Part shown: one piece after another, positions 12,401 through 23,249 of the stretch | How the letters are laid out: each line of letters begins with the position of its first letter | Position numbering within the stretch: the stretch's first letter is position 1 | From: Zygnema cylindricum | Taxonomy: Eukaryota; Streptophyta; Zygnematophyceae; Zygnematales; Zygnemataceae | Assembly: GCA_037447655.1 (NCBI GenBank) | Contig: JBBHKE010001396.1 | Location: 102,884 to 166,883, forward strand | Reading direction: 5' to 3' | DNA length: 64,000 nt | Position numbers and translations under genes: made by a program | The notes under the pieces: model-generated | Told to the model about the DNA's origin: nothing | Database searches by the model: none | What the model saw: the letters and a program-made list of their open reading frames with translations, nothing else

Positions 12401-13092
12401 TTAGCTTTCTTTACATTCAACGGTTGATGTTTTCTTTAACACAAATTTTTCCATCCTTACATCCAGAAACCAGAAACCATAAACGAATAACCATTAGACC
12501 ATTGGGCAATTTTCATTTCCAACCCATTTTTTTTTGGAATCACTTCCCCTCCTTTCTCACATTGATGCTTTCAACATCATTTACACTCTTTCTAATCATT
12601 ATATCATGTTCATCAACTTATGTCACTTGCTTTAACTTTCTCATTTTTCCATCACTATTGTGTGGTGTTTTTTTTCACATCCTTTTCCTCCACTCTTTCT
12701 ATTTCCATCTTGTAGTTCTTGCATTTCACCTTTTATTTTTTCTCCTACACAAATATTAATTTACCTCCTCTCTACCTCTTTCTATTTAGATCATATATCT
12801 TCTTACAAACCTCTGGAGGATTTCTTCTTACAAACCTCTTTCTATTTAAATCATACATCAGACATTTATCATACCTTTCTTTTTTTGCTTTTTTTTAAAA
12901 TTTTACCAATTCATCATAATTTATCATCGCATCTCTTTTAATGATAGGTTTTCCACATTATGCTGAGTTTGTTTTCATTTTTTTATTCAAGGCTCACTTT
13001 TTGCCTTAAATCTTTTCCCACATTTTCTCTTCCACAACCTCTTTTCCCACATTTTCTCTTCCACAACCATTCTTCCCTTTCCACAACTAAAA
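12057..13092. other. T-rich stretch, no gene
   Basis: Continues the T/C-rich composition. A 27-bp phrase (CCCACATTTTCTCTTCCACA plus neighbours) is tandemly duplicated at about 13017-13070. Nothing else recognised. Confidence 0.4.
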
Positions 13093-13130
13093 TTGAGGGG
13101 GAGTGTTGAAGTACAATTTCAGTTGTGTAA
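13093..13130 (+). promoter_or_regulatory. Possible polypurine tract and LTR start (copy 2)
   Basis: TTGAGGGGGAG (13093-13103) is followed by TGTTGAAGTAC. This arrangement, a G-rich purine tract directly before TGTTGA, is the classic 3' LTR start of plant copia elements. If real, the LTR would run right towards the repeat at 13693-13766. Confidence 0.45.
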
Positions 13131-13692
13131 TTAGTGAATTGTACTTTAACAAATGTACTTTTGTGCGTATTCTATTTTCAATGTAGTAATGTTGTTTCAC
13201 GTCCCTTTAGGTCAGTTCATATACTTTTATTGTTAATGTACAGATACCTTTAGTAATATACATTTGCAACTTGTAATCATTGAATTTCTTTGTCTCGTTG
13301 TTTAGCAAACTGTCACTTAGCCATCTCGTCGTTTCACAAACTACAAACAACGAAGTGTACGTTAACCACATTTATTGTCTTTTAAATGAATCTTTCATCC
13401 TAGATTCCTTGTACGGAATATTACTTTTGTCCTTAACTTTGCCGTCCACCGACTTTGTCTTTGGCCGTCACTAGTTATACCTTTTTGTCCTTTACGGCTT
13501 TGATTCTTTTGTAAACGTCGTGTACATGTCCATTCTAAATCTATAGTTAGGTTAGGTACTTAGATTGTTCATTTCTGTACATTCAAATTTAACCGATTAT
13601 AATGAGAAGAATTTTTCTCCTCGTGCTTCTCCTTTTGTATTCTTTGTCTCCTTTTGTCTTATCTTTTGCTTACGTTTTCTTCTTTGCCATCG

Positions 13693-13766
13693 TTCCTCTC
13701 TCTTTCATCTTGGATATCTTTCTCCAATATCTCTCTCTTTTGCCCACCATGCCCTTACCTTCTACA
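13693..13766 (+). repeat. Direct repeat, right copy (pair with 10805)
   Basis: Nearly identical to 10805-10878, differing at a few positions such as CCAATATC for CCATTATC. Confidence 0.7.
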
Positions 13767-14300
13767 TATTGTAAGCATGTCCTTTTCTGTATTTAATGCA
13801 GGTTCGCCGATAATTTCGTTGCTAATTCCCAAACAAAGTTTTCTCTATTTCACAATTTTAGTGGCCTCCGCAAGTGACCTTCCTTAAACGTACTAACGGG
13901 TCCACTAATGATATCATTATGAGCCATCACTAAATCTAGTGCTAGTCTAGTTTGTAAATATTGAATAAGAGGCCATAAAAGGCCGAAAAAGCTAATAGAA
14001 CAAAATAGCAAAGATAGGGCAAAAGAGAAAAAAAGGCCGAGATAGAAAAGCATAGATGTCTCATTCGTACGGAGTTTGACATTTTTACGAAATTTCATTA
14101 TTTTTTGTAGATATTGAACCTTTCGTAAAATGCGTATACTTATCGTACGTACGTAATGTACGATAAGAATTTACGGGAATATTCAAATATAGGGTTGAAT
14201 GAACAGCGTGAATCGCTATTAAAGCTAAAATCTATTTTGGGTTAAAGGCATAACGCCAACAAAAAGTCAAAAAATAACCACCACACACCACACCAATCGA
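13767..14300. other. Gene-free stretch
   Basis: No recognisable gene. A short palindromic GTACGTACGTAATGTACG phrase lies near 14144-14161. At about 14205 GCGTGAATCGCTATTAAAGC resembles the terminus of the TIR family at 45974, so an element end is possible here. Confidence 0.35.
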
Positions 14301-14309
14301 TGTAGCCGC

Positions 14310-14990
14310 GGTTCACATGTTATGCTTGAAATGTGAGAATGGTCTGATCTTCCCGTCCCATGACTGGGATTCAACCGGTGTTTTTCGTATACCATTCAAT
14401 CCTGTTCGACGCCTTTATCCACGCCATTCTCACGTCTGTAACGTAGAACCATTCATTACACTACTCTATCCAAGTGTCGAAATTGGAGCACTTAACGCTA
14501 ATTAAACAAAACCTATAGTTTGTGTTCACATATTCGACACTTGAACATTTGCGAACAGGTTTTTGTGATTTTCCTTCGTCTTTATGACTTGGAATCAAAT
14601 CTGAGTATGCTCTTCTGTGGCGACGCACTCAATTTCCCCTGTCCACGTTGTTGCTTGACACTTATTTTGTACGTCTGTACAAACGATTCATTCATTCCAC
14701 TTTGTAAAAGCAGTCGAAGTTACAGTAGTTAACGCTAATTAAAATATATGTGTATTAACGTACACTTGAACATGTGCGAACAGGTTTTTGTGATTTTCCT
14801 TCGTCTTTATGACTTGGAATCAAATCTGAGTATGCTCTTCTGTGGCGACGCACTCAATTTCCCCTGTCCACGTTGTTGCTTGACACTTATTTCGTACGTC
14901 TGTACAAACGATTCATTCATTCCACTTTGTAAAAGCAGTCGAAGTTACAATAGTTAACGCTAATTAAAATATATGTGTATTAACGTAAAA
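14310..14990 (+). repeat. 225-bp tandem repeat, two close copies plus one diverged
   Basis: TTGAAC at 14541 and 14766 mark two nearly identical units of 225 bp. Each contains GAACAGGTTTTTGTGATTTT, CTGTGGCGACGCACTC and TTAACGCTAATTAAAATATA. They differ at only a few bases. A third, strongly diverged copy covers about 14310-14510, ending in CTTAACGCTAATTAAA. Small open frames here are copies of each other and have no family resemblance. Confidence 0.85.
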
Positions 14991-15359
14991 CAAAAATAAG
15001 TTTGATTGAGTTGTAGTAGTTTTTTTTATTAGATGTTTTTTTATTTTTTATTTTATTATAAAGTCAAAGTCGGTCAACGCATTTTATAAAGTTTTGAATT
15101 TTGTTTCATGCGCATATTCGTAATTTTTTGGGCGTTTCATGCGTGCGTTTTAAGCGCACGAGACATCTATGTAAAAAAGACAAGGGAGAGTAACGGCAAA
15201 CAAGGGAACAAGTGAGAGGTTTGTCGTTTGAGTCTTTTAGATTGAATGATGTAACATGACGACACAAGAGAGTCTTATAGTAAGACAAAGTAAGAGGTAG
15301 CCGAAAAGGCTCTAAAAGGTACTTCTAATCTAAGGCGTAATTGTCAGATTTTGTACTTC

Positions 15360-15545
15360 TACCTATTTTACCGTATATGCTACAACGGCGGATCATGTAT
15401 ACCCAAATCAGCGTTATGGAGAAATTACAATTAAACATTTTTTTAAAAATGGTATTGATACACAAATTAGAGTAAATGACACTAATTCATTATATACACT
15501 AATAATTTCTATACGCTATAACGATTCACGGTGTAGTGTAGAAAC
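15360..15545. mobile_element. TIR element fragment (ACCG-AATCG family)
   Basis: GTCAGATTTTGTACTTCTAC, then AATCAGCGTTATGGA, AATAATTTCTA and CGCTATAACGATTCACGGTG match the right half of the element at 45974-46537 in order. The reverse complement of the end, CTACACCGTGAATCG, matches the family terminus. A partner end may be at about 14205. Confidence 0.55.
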
Positions 15546-16480
15546 AACAAGTAGTGTAGAATGCTTTAAGTGTATTTCAACAGTGCATGAAATATTCAAT
15601 TTTGTACATTTTCTTAATCAATTTTATCGAGAAGATATTCTCTCCCTTTTGTATTCTTCTTTTTTTCTCGTTGACTTATCATGTTATTTGTTTCTATGTA
15701 TTTCTTCGCGATACTTCTCTTTTTCTTCATCTTCAATATTTTTTTCGGATACTTCTTTTTTCACTCATTATCCTTTAACCATCTATATATAGAAAAAATA
15801 TATACAATAACAATAATGATAATAAAAATAAAAATAATAATAAAAATAACCGTTAGAGCAAACAACAAATTTACAATAAATTAAAACAAAAAAATATTTC
15901 AAAAGCAACAATTCTACATGGCATAGCTTCTACGAGTGTCCTTTTCCCTCTCACCTCTCATCTCTCCCCAGTCTATTAATTTTAAAAAGCATAAAAAATA
16001 CTTAAACAAGTAAAAAATTTGGAAAAAATAGGTGAAAAAAATATAAAATCACAATGTAATATTACCACATTAAAACAATTTAATTTGCGATTTGCTCCCC
16101 CTCCTCCCCGCCCCAAATCCCTTTTTTACTCCCCCCTATTTTTCCTAAACAAATAAGATATATAAAAAAAAAGAAAAGATGACGAAAGTAAAACCAATTT
16201 TATTAGTAAGAGTAAAAGAATTTTTAAAAATAAGCATCATTCTTATTATAAATAAAAACTACTTATTTCTAATATTATATTATTTTTCGTATTAACATTT
16301 GATAACGACATTTAATACTTAATTTTAACCATTTTTTTTATCAATTTTTATCATTGCTTACTATTAACTTTTATACCAGTTATCACTTATTGTTTTAATA
16401 TCATGTCAATAATTTTTTTACGTTAATCTTTTCGTTAAAAAATTTAATCAACCTACATCATGCTTTTGTAAAAATTTGAA
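15546..16480. other. AT-rich stretch, no gene
   Basis: Simple-sequence-like AATAATAAAAATAA runs and T-rich runs. No exon seen. It is probably intronic or downstream sequence of the minus-strand LRR gene. Confidence 0.4.
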
Positions 16481-16564
16481 GCGGTGAACTATTTTTTGCT
16501 ACAAACCATTTACATTTAGAAAACACTTTTGTGAACAACACAATTATAGGTGTATGTCTCTTAC

Positions 16565-16636
16565 AAGTATTGCAGGGATCCCAGTTGACTGATGGAAATT
16601 GGAATGCTTCCACTTAATTGGATGTTATGTAGATGT
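16565..16636 (-). CDS. LRR exon 6 of 6 (72 nt)
   Basis: A 72-nt exon read on the minus strand, with acceptor CAG before 16636 and donor GTAAG after 16565. It begins with one base and ends with two, so both introns are phase 2. The repeat contains LHNIQLSGSIPISISQLGSL, matching the plant LRR pattern LxxNxLxGxIPxxIxxLxxL. This class usually lies in extracellular domains of receptor kinases or receptor-like proteins. It is the most diverged copy: the invariant GQL becomes SQL and the flanks match less well. The rest of the LRR gene (signal peptide, any kinase) was not found. Confidence 0.8.
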
Positions 16637-17139
16637 CTGTAGCATTGAGCATCCAAACAACCAATCATAAAAAAATATAGGAGAAATCATTAAACGAAAA
16701 AAAAAATAATACCAATTACCACACCAGATCATATTGTCTCCATGTACCTTTGCCTCTCTCATCCCTTCTGCCCCCCACATCTCTCCCGTTTGGTACATTC
16801 GATCGCTCATTATTTCTGTAATTTATTAAAAGAAAATAGAAAATAGCTATAAAATCCATATAACCATTTTTCAACATGATATATAGATATAAAAAAAAAT
16901 GATGAAACGAAAACATGTTTGCAAATAATGTCAAATTTAAAATCAAAAAATACTCAGTCCTTCAAAACCTCTCTCATTTTACTTGTGCCTTTTGATAATG
17001 AGTATATGTATATTCCTATCTTGCGCCCAACTATTTTTGATTGCCCTCTTTTGTTACAAACAAAGTAGTATATTCTAAACAAATTGCAAACTTTTTCTGA
17101 CCAGACGGATTTAGTATTTTTCCTTACTCCTTTCTTATT

Positions 17140-17600
17140 GCATATTATTATAATTGTTATTTTTACGATCACGATTACACTTATTCTTACAATTATTATA
17201 ACTACTAATAATGTTATTGTTATTGATATAATAGTAAGTATAGTTATTATTATTATTTTTATAATTATAATTATTACGGTTATTATAATTATAATTATTA
17301 TTGTTGTCATGATCATTAAAGTTGTTACTACTATTATTGTTCTAATTACAATTATTATAATGATTGTTTAATCATAATTATTGTTATTATGATCATAATA
17401 ATTATTTTTTTATTAAAATTACAATTATAACTATGGTTATTATTATAATTCAAATTATTGACATTTATCTTATTATTATTAAAAATATTATTATCATAAT
17501 TGTAGCTATTATAATTATTACTATTCTTGTGGTTAGTGATATTGTTATCACTATAATTATTATCATTATTATAATAAATATTATTACTCATTATCATTAT
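17140..17600. repeat. Cryptically simple ATT/ATA-rich block
   Basis: Almost pure A/T with recurring ATTATT, ATAATT and GTTATT triplets. Both strands stay open over 80-120 codons purely because of composition, giving poly-Ile or poly-Asn peptides. Comparable blocks are at 26350-27150 and 34500-35250. Confidence 0.75.
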
Positions 17601-19737
17601 TCATAAATCATTATATATATGTATACATTATTATACTTTTAAGTATTTATTTATGTGTTATGGGTCTTTACATATTTCCTATGAATATTTATCAATCGTG
17701 TTTAAACTGCGGTAAGTTTGGATTTTTTCCGTATTTCTAGTTGATTTTCCTAATTTATGTATTTCCTAATTTTCCTAATTAATTTTCTTTAATTTTTTTT
17801 GAATGATTTTTTAACTAAGTGCTTTTTATTAATATTTATCACTAGTCTTTTCTTTAATAATATCTTATTGCTTATCTCCGTTACAATTGTTTGTTATTTG
17901 ATGTATTGTTCGTTTATTGTTGCTAATATTACTAATATTAATGCTCTTATTGTTGTGAGGCCTATTTTTTTATTTTTTTTATTATTAGTATTACTATAAT
18001 GATATGACTACTATTCTTTATGATCCTAATCAAACATCTACAAACAATAACACTGAAATATTTTTGGAAAATCGGAATTGCTATTCCAAAATGAAAGTAT
18101 GATAAACGGAAAAAATTAACAGATACTGCAAAAAAAAAAAAAAACCAATAATAATAATATATGTTTGCATAACTTTCACATCCCTTTTGACAAGGACCCC
18201 TTCCTCACGCCCCCTCGAATTTTTCCTTTTTTTTTCTCTATATTTTCAATTTGAATAATTTATTTAAAGAATTTATAAGAATACTAAATTCAATGAAGCC
18301 ATTTTAAAAATAATCATAAAAAAAGATTAAAATACCATGGACAAAAACAAGAACACGTTAAAAAATAATCAACAGATAGGAATGTTCATAAATTGTTTAT
18401 GTTTATTTATCACATTCCCCTCCTTTTCGCCTTCCGTCCCTTGGTTTACGGTCAATATTCTTTAGCAGACAATAAAAAAAAATCGAAACAATGTTAAGGA
18501 AAATAATAGTACTCATAATTAAAAAAACTGATTAAAAAACCAAAAATATACTACGAATTGGAGGAAAACATCATGTATTTCACAATGCAATGAATTTACA
18601 TGCCATAGATTGTTTAAGGATCCCCTTCCCTCCCACCCTTTCGCCCCTTCCACCCCTTTGCCCCTTCCACCCCTTTGCCCCTCCCATCCATTCACTCACC
18701 AACTCATCCACCCACCCAACCACCCACCTACCTACCTACCAATCATTGAGTATATAAGTAAAAAAAATCGCAATACGAGTAAACAAATAAAAAAAATCGT
18801 CAGAAGCTAAAATACTAGACCACAACGAATTCATTTACGGAAAGCTCTCAGCACCCTCTGCCCCTACTAAATGCTTACTACAAAGAATGGAAAAAGAAAA
18901 AAAAAAACAATATCTTTTGCCCGTCCAGGTTAATAACATTTTCAAATATCTACATACATATAATTATAGATAACTATTTAACATACACAAATATATGTAT
19001 ATATATTACCATTTTTTACTTAATAAACACATTTGTTACTGATTTTCATTTTTCATATTTTGTGATGACATATCATGGGTCACCATTATTGTATATTATT
19101 ATAAATTATTTCTTGTATTTGTGACTAACATAAATTTTTTTTATTACTATTGTTGCTAATTCTAATCAGTTATATTGGTATTATTATTATTTTGTTATTA
19201 CTATTATTGTTTTTACTATAATAATCATAACTATTATTACTAGAATTTATATTTCAATCATGCATTTGAAAGACAGGGATACCAAATTACTTACAAATTT
19301 GACCTTTGTTTTTTGAAAGAAAGAAAAACGATAAAAATCATAATTGAAAGTACCTTAATGATGACAATAATAATGTTATGATAATAATAATACAGAAAAA
19401 ACATATTTGTGCCAAAATAAATAAAGAAATAAAAAAATAAAAAACAGCACAACAAAAAGAAAATCGTAGCACATGGTTTTTGTCATGGTCCTCTCTCCCG
19501 TCTTTTATTTCTTCAATAAATAAATTAATTTCTCAAACCATTTCAAAGCAACCCACTTAAAATACATATTCATGATATGAAAGTTTCCAATCTTTATCTA
19601 TTTCAATTATGGTTTGATGGTTATGGATTTTTGGTAATGGTCTCACTGCCATCAAGTGACATAAAGTTCTATAATTTGTTCCTAAGAGAAAAACGAAAAT
19701 AAAAATACAAAGAATAATGCTTTGCTTTAAAAAAAAA
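17601..19737. other. AT-rich intron-like sequence, no exon seen
   Basis: Contains repeats of short flank phrases of the LRR unit (a poly-A stretch, then a CT/CCC-rich phrase at about 18180, 18420, 18625 and 18850). A CCACCC microsatellite-like run lies at about 18625-18735. No coding exon recognised. Confidence 0.45.
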
Positions 19738-19827
19738 TTAATGCGGTAAACTATTATTTGCAATATACCGTATCTACTTAGACCACACATTTGATGCGTA
19801 ACATTACTGTAGTGTCATGTATCTTAC

Positions 19828-19899
19828 AATAATTGGAGGGATATCAATTGACCGATGGACGATGGAAGGCTTCCACTCAACTGGTTGTCATTTAACCAT
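19828..19899 (-). CDS. LRR exon 5 of 6 (72 nt)
   Basis: Minus-strand exon of exactly 72 nt bounded by CAG (acceptor) and GTAAGA (donor), phase 2 on both sides. It encodes one 24-residue plant LRR containing LNDNQLSGSLPSSIGQLISL. All structural positions of the LxxNxLxGxxPxxIGxLxxL repeat are kept. Splice sites, length, phase and reading frame match the other five copies. About 400 bp separates it from exon 4, the shortest intron of the array. Confidence 0.88.
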
Positions 19900-20302
19900 C
19901 TGTGACATCGGCATCCGAAAAACCAATCATTAAGAAAAATATTGACATTGAGGGAATTATACCAATTAACAATTTTCAATACACAACCGTAATTTTTCGC
20001 ATGAATCACCTTTTTCCTTGTCGTTTTCGCCACCACACCCCCGCCTTTTCCCTCGCTTAAATACAATCTATCACTTTTTTTTGTATTTTATTAAGAAAAA
20101 AAATAAAAAATCAACCATGAAATAAGCACAACCAATTATAAATGACATGATAACTTTAAAAGCGCAAAAAAAAAAGAAAAGTATTGTTTATTTCTTTTGA
20201 AAAAAATCAAAAATATTTAAGAGGTAATTTTTTTTCCAATAACTCGTTTTCATTTAGACCACATTTTTGATGCTTAACAGAACCATATCGTCATGTGTCT
20301 TA

Positions 20303-20374
20303 CAGTTCTTTGAGGGATGTCATTTGACCGATTGAGGATAGAACGCTTCCACTTAATTGGTTGCTATTAAGCAG
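20303..20374 (-). CDS. LRR exon 4 of 6 (72 nt)
   Basis: Minus-strand 72-nt exon, acceptor CAG, donor GTAAG, phase 2 borders. It encodes LNSNQLSGSVLSSIGQMTSL. The proline of the xIP turn is replaced by leucine; other consensus positions are kept. The sequence to its right (towards 20470) is the shared unit flank, after which the CT-rich leader of the plus-strand TauE gene begins. Confidence 0.85.
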
Positions 20375-20479
20375 TCTGTGACAAAAGGCAACCTCAAAGC
20401 CAATCATAACAAAAAACTAAAAAAACAAATATCATGGGAAATTTTGAGACATTTCGCATTTGTTTACATCTAAACCTCC

Positions 20480-20860
20480 TTCCTCTTTTTCACCACCGTT
20501 TTCTCCCTCCCTCTCTTTCTTTGTATTTTTCTCCGTCTCCCTTTCTCCCTCTCTCCCTATCCTTTTACCCTCCGCCTGTCCCCCTCTCCCTCTCACCCCC
20601 TTTTTCTCTCTTCTCGTCCCCCTCTCTACCTCTCCCCCTCTCCCTCTCTCGCCCTCTTCCCCCCCCTCCCCCTCCCTTTCCCACTTGACCTTTGTTTCCC
20701 CTTCTCCCGCCCTCTCCCTCTCTCCTCTCTCTCTCTCCCTCTCTCCTCTCTCTCTCCTCTCTCTCTCTCTCCCCCTTCAAACTCCTCACTCCTCTGTATC
20801 CCCTCTCCTCTTCTCTCCTCCACTCTTCTCTCCCTCCCTTCTCTTTTCTCCCCCAGAGAC
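20480..20860. repeat. Long CT-rich tract upstream of TauE exon 1
   Basis: Nearly pure pyrimidine on the plus strand, CTCTCC/CTCCC repeats broken only by a short phrase at about 20685-20700. It ends 11 bases before the ATG at 20871 and could be 5' leader, promoter or intron sequence. Open frames through it (Ser/Pro/Leu-rich on plus, Glu/Arg-rich on minus) are compositional. Confidence 0.75.
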
Positions 20861-20870
20861 CTTGCCCAAC

Positions 20871-21041
20871 ATGGTGGATTTTCGGATAGTCCCTCTCATC
20901 CTCTCCCTCTCTGTCCTCTCTCTCCCCCCCCTGGCCTTTTCCGCCAACCAATCCCATGTCCACGTGGCAGACCCCTACTGGCTCCAGGCCCTCCAAGCAG
21001 TCGACACCGGTCCAAGCGGCCCCGTGGGGCACACCTGGCCG
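20871..21041 (+). CDS. TauE/SafE-family sulfite-exporter-like protein, exon 1 (signal peptide)
   Basis: The ATG opens a 57-codon exon ending at TGG CCG before GTAATT (phase 0). Residues 2-24 form a typical signal sequence: a basic start (MVDFR), a Leu/Ser/Val-rich core and LAFSAN before a likely cleavage site. The remainder (DPYWLQALQAVDTG) is hydrophilic. Family membership comes from exons 2 and 3. Plant TauE/SafE proteins are multi-pass membrane proteins, presumed anion or sulfite exporters, with an N-terminal signal segment, and are usually about 450-500 residues. The start was chosen because it directly precedes the signal peptide; a reading frame continues upstream only through the CT tract. 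The gene lies on the opposite strand to the flanking LRR exons. Confidence 0.8.
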
Positions 21042-21056
21042 GTAATTCCCACTCTA

Positions 21057-21505
21057 TTTCCGTACACACCCATCTTTTCTGTTCTCCGTACCACCCAATT
21101 GTTTTTTCCCGTACACATTATATCTCTATTTTTCCGTACATACCCATCTCTCCTTTTTCCGTGCATACACATTTCTCCTTTTTCCGTACATACCCATCAC
21201 TCTAATATTCCGTACGGACGTATTTTTATGAGTACGGACCAAACTCTCTCTAATTTTCCGTACACACCCATTTTTTCTTCTTTCCGAACTGCATCTCTTT
21301 TATTTTCCGTACACACCCTTGTCTTCTTATTTCCGTACTGACCCAATTCTCTCATGTTCCGTACAGATCTATGTCTTCTCATTTCCGTACTTCCCAATTC
21401 TCTACATTTCCGTACACTGACATATCTTCATCTTTCCGTAACTGACCCATTTCTCTAATTTTCCGTACACACCCATCTCTCCATTTTCCGTACAGACCCA
21501 TCACT
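21057..21505 (+). repeat. Degenerate ~30-bp CCGTAC repeat array in intron 1
   Basis: The phrase TTTTCCGTACACACCCAT followed by a short CT run recurs roughly fifteen times with unit lengths of about 25-38 bp. CCGTAC and CCCAT are the best-kept parts. It starts only 16 bases after the exon 1 donor. Confidence 0.85.
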
Positions 21506-21644
21506 CTCTTTTTTTTTCCGTTTTTTCATTTTTTTTTTTTGTCTTTTCTCCCGCGATTTGCGGATACCCCTCCATTGCAACGGAACCCAATTTTTCTGAC
21601 TGTCCGTACGCATGGGTTTCCGTGTGGTTTCCGTTGGCTTTCTG

Positions 21645-21699
21645 TTGGACTTCTGTTGGGATTCCGTTGAGATTCCGTTGGGATTCCGTTGGGTTTTCC
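21645..21699 (+). repeat. 11-bp tandem GATTCCGTTGG
   Basis: Four or five copies of an 11-bp unit (GATTCCGTTGG or GATTCCGTTGA) run directly into the pyrimidine-rich acceptor of exon 2. Confidence 0.75.
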
Positions 21700-21705
21700 G
21701 TACAG

Positions 21706-21865
21706 CCTTTTGGACCTTCCTGGAAAACATTCTCCGCCACACTATTGGGGTTTTTGGCGGCGGCTCTGGCGAATGCCGGGGGGGTGGGAGGAGGACCCCT
21801 ATTTGTACCCCTTTTTAATCTGTTTTTGGGGTACGACGCCAAGACTTCCACGGCTCTCTCGAAAG
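21706..21865 (+). CDS. TauE/SafE-family protein, exon 2 (glycine-rich motif)
   Basis: Acceptor TTTTCCGTACAG, donor GTGAGG; it opens in phase 0, matching exon 1, and closes in phase 1. It encodes a transmembrane stretch (ATLLGFLAAALANAGGV) and GGVGGGPLFVPLFNLFLGYD, followed by AKTSTALSK. This is the signature first repeat of the TauE/SafE family (GGVGGGG-L-VP-L-----G-D-K-A-A-SK), which I recognise from plant homologues. The fit of splice phase and motif makes this the strongest evidence for the gene. Confidence 0.9.
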
Positions 21866-21867
21866 GT

Positions 21868-22035
21868 GAGGGGAGGGAGAGAGGGACGGGGAAGGGGGAA
21901 AGGGGGGAGGGCGAGAGGGAGAAAGAGAGGGTGACGGAGAGGGGAAGGAGCGGGGAGAGGGAGAGAGGGAGAGGAAGAGGGAGTGAGGGTGAGGGAGAGG
22001 GAGAGGGAGAGAGGAAGAGAGAGAGGGAAGATCCG
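21868..22035. repeat. GA-rich tract after exon 2 donor
   Basis: GGGAGAGAGG-type purine repeats begin immediately after the donor site. Purine-rich strands follow donors here while pyrimidine-rich strands precede acceptors at 20480 and 24845. Confidence 0.75.
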
Positions 22036-22061
22036 TTTAACCATGCACCTGTGGGAATCTA

Positions 22062-22205
22062 TTGTGTGCTGTCCGTACGATCCATCCCATGCTGACGTGT
22101 CATGCATGATCCTCTGCTGTCCGTACAATTTTCCCGCGCTGATGTGTGTCCAAAGCCAGCCTGTGCTGTCCGTACGATTCGTGGTGTGCTGACGTGGCAG
22201 CTGGG
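22062..22205 (+). repeat. ~50-bp tandem repeat, three copies, in intron 2
   Basis: GCTGTCCGTAC at about 22067, 22115 and 22167 starts three units, each containing GCTGACGTG or GCTGATGTG about 25 bp further on. CCGTAC is the best-kept part, as in the intron 1 array. Confidence 0.75.
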
Positions 22206-22228
22206 TGGTGTGTACGGATGGGCGGCAG

Positions 22229-22315
22229 CGATGGTGTTTGGGGGGGCGGTGGCAAGCGTGACCTTCAATGTGCAGCTCCGACACCCCACGGAGAGGAAGG
22301 CGCTCATTGACTTCG
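22229..22315 (+). CDS. TauE/SafE-family protein, exon 3
   Basis: Acceptor GGCGGCAG, donor GTGCAC (weak). The two leading bases complete the codon opened by the last base of exon 2, giving ALSK followed by AMVFGGAVASVTFNVQLRHP. Plant homologues have the same arrangement (a small hydrophobic helix after ALSK, then N-x-x-RHPT and an LID phrase), and both are present here (QLRHPTERKALIDF). The exon ends in phase 1 with G; homologues continue with Asp, which would fit G plus AY in the next exon. That exon is not visible. Confidence 0.88.
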
Positions 22316-22714
22316 GTGCACACCTATAGCCAACACCGGGCACACCCGCCAAGAGAGGGATGAGAAAACTAGATAAAGGAAGTTGAATGAAGATGTAATG
22401 AAGTGAATGAAAAATGAGTGTGAAAATAACAAAAATTAGCGAGGCAAGGGGAAATTGACTTGGGTGCGCACCTTTCGCTCAACACATTTCTCCGCCTCGT
22501 GCACACCCGTGAGTGCAATATGTTTTTAGATGCGAAACATGGGAAAGGAAAAAGTTTTAAATAAAAAAATAAAATACAGTTGAAAGGTTAAAAGTAAAAA
22601 CTGTAAACAGAAGAAATGAGGAAAAGTAAGAAATAAAATAAAAAAGAATGATAAGAATAAGAAGTTAACAAAAGTAAGATACTTCTTCCTCATCCAGCCT
22701 GCCTGCCTGCCTGC

Positions 22715-22716
22715 CT

Positions 22717-22750
<34 letters not shown>

Positions 22751-22815
22751 CACCTTTTCTCTTTCTCCCTTTCTCTCTTTCTCCCTCCCTCCCTCCATCC
22801 CTCCTTCTCTCCCCT
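22715..22815. repeat. CT microsatellite, intron
   Basis: A (TGCC) run is followed by a pure (CT) run and CTCCC repeats. Confidence 0.8.
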
Positions 22816-22920
22816 CAAGAAAAAAAAAAAACGATTCGAATGGATCTGGTTGATCCGATTCAACTGTTGTACTGCTATGCCAATGCATCTGCTCTGCTAC
22901 ATCAGACCTACCCCGCCACC

Positions 22921-23085
22921 TACTGTATTGCACTGTTCTGCATTGTATTGTACTGTAATGTACTGTACTGCAATGTACTGCACTCTCATGTACTGCACTA
23001 TCATGTACTGCAATGTACTGCACTGTAATGTACTGCACAATAATGTACTGCACTGTAAGGTAGTGTAATGTAATGTAGTGTACTG
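22921..23085 (+). repeat. Minisatellite, TGTACTGCA type
   Basis: A 10-15 bp unit of the form ATGTACTGCACTGTA recurs about ten times with small changes. It lies within the region where the missing TauE transmembrane exon would be expected. Confidence 0.85.
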
Positions 23086-23249
23086 TTCTGTCCACCGACC
23101 TAATGGTAATGTAACGTTGCACCGACCTGGTGATTGTACCGTACAATCAGGGAGCCATGGTAGCTGATTGGGAGGGTGGGTGGTGCAGCAATGGCTCATC
23201 GAACCATGAATAAGGGAAGGGCCACTTGGAAGGAGGAGACCCGGAAGGC

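Noticed and set aside
17084-17606. Overlapping Ile/Asn-rich open frames on both strands
   Set aside because: Low-complexity A/T sequence stays open on both strands by chance.
20565-21032. 155-codon minus-strand frame rich in Glu, Arg and Gly
   Set aside because: It is the reverse strand of the CT tract and TauE exon 1; no domain.
20460-21341. 293-codon plus-strand open frame
   Set aside because: Most of it is Ser/Pro/Leu translation of a CT tract and of intron 1. Only the part from the ATG at 20871 to 21041 has a signal peptide and a proper donor.
22440-22515. TTGACTTGGGTGCGCACCTT as a duplicated TauE exon end
   Set aside because: It resembles TTGACTTCGGTGCACACCTA at 22307, but the sequence before it does not match exon 3 and the translation after it shows no transmembrane segment. 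It is at most a small local duplication.
22904-22960. CAG|ACCTAC as acceptor of the missing TauE exon
   Set aside because: The phase would fit, but the translation is not hydrophobic in the family pattern and runs into the TGTACTGCA minisatellite with a stop.
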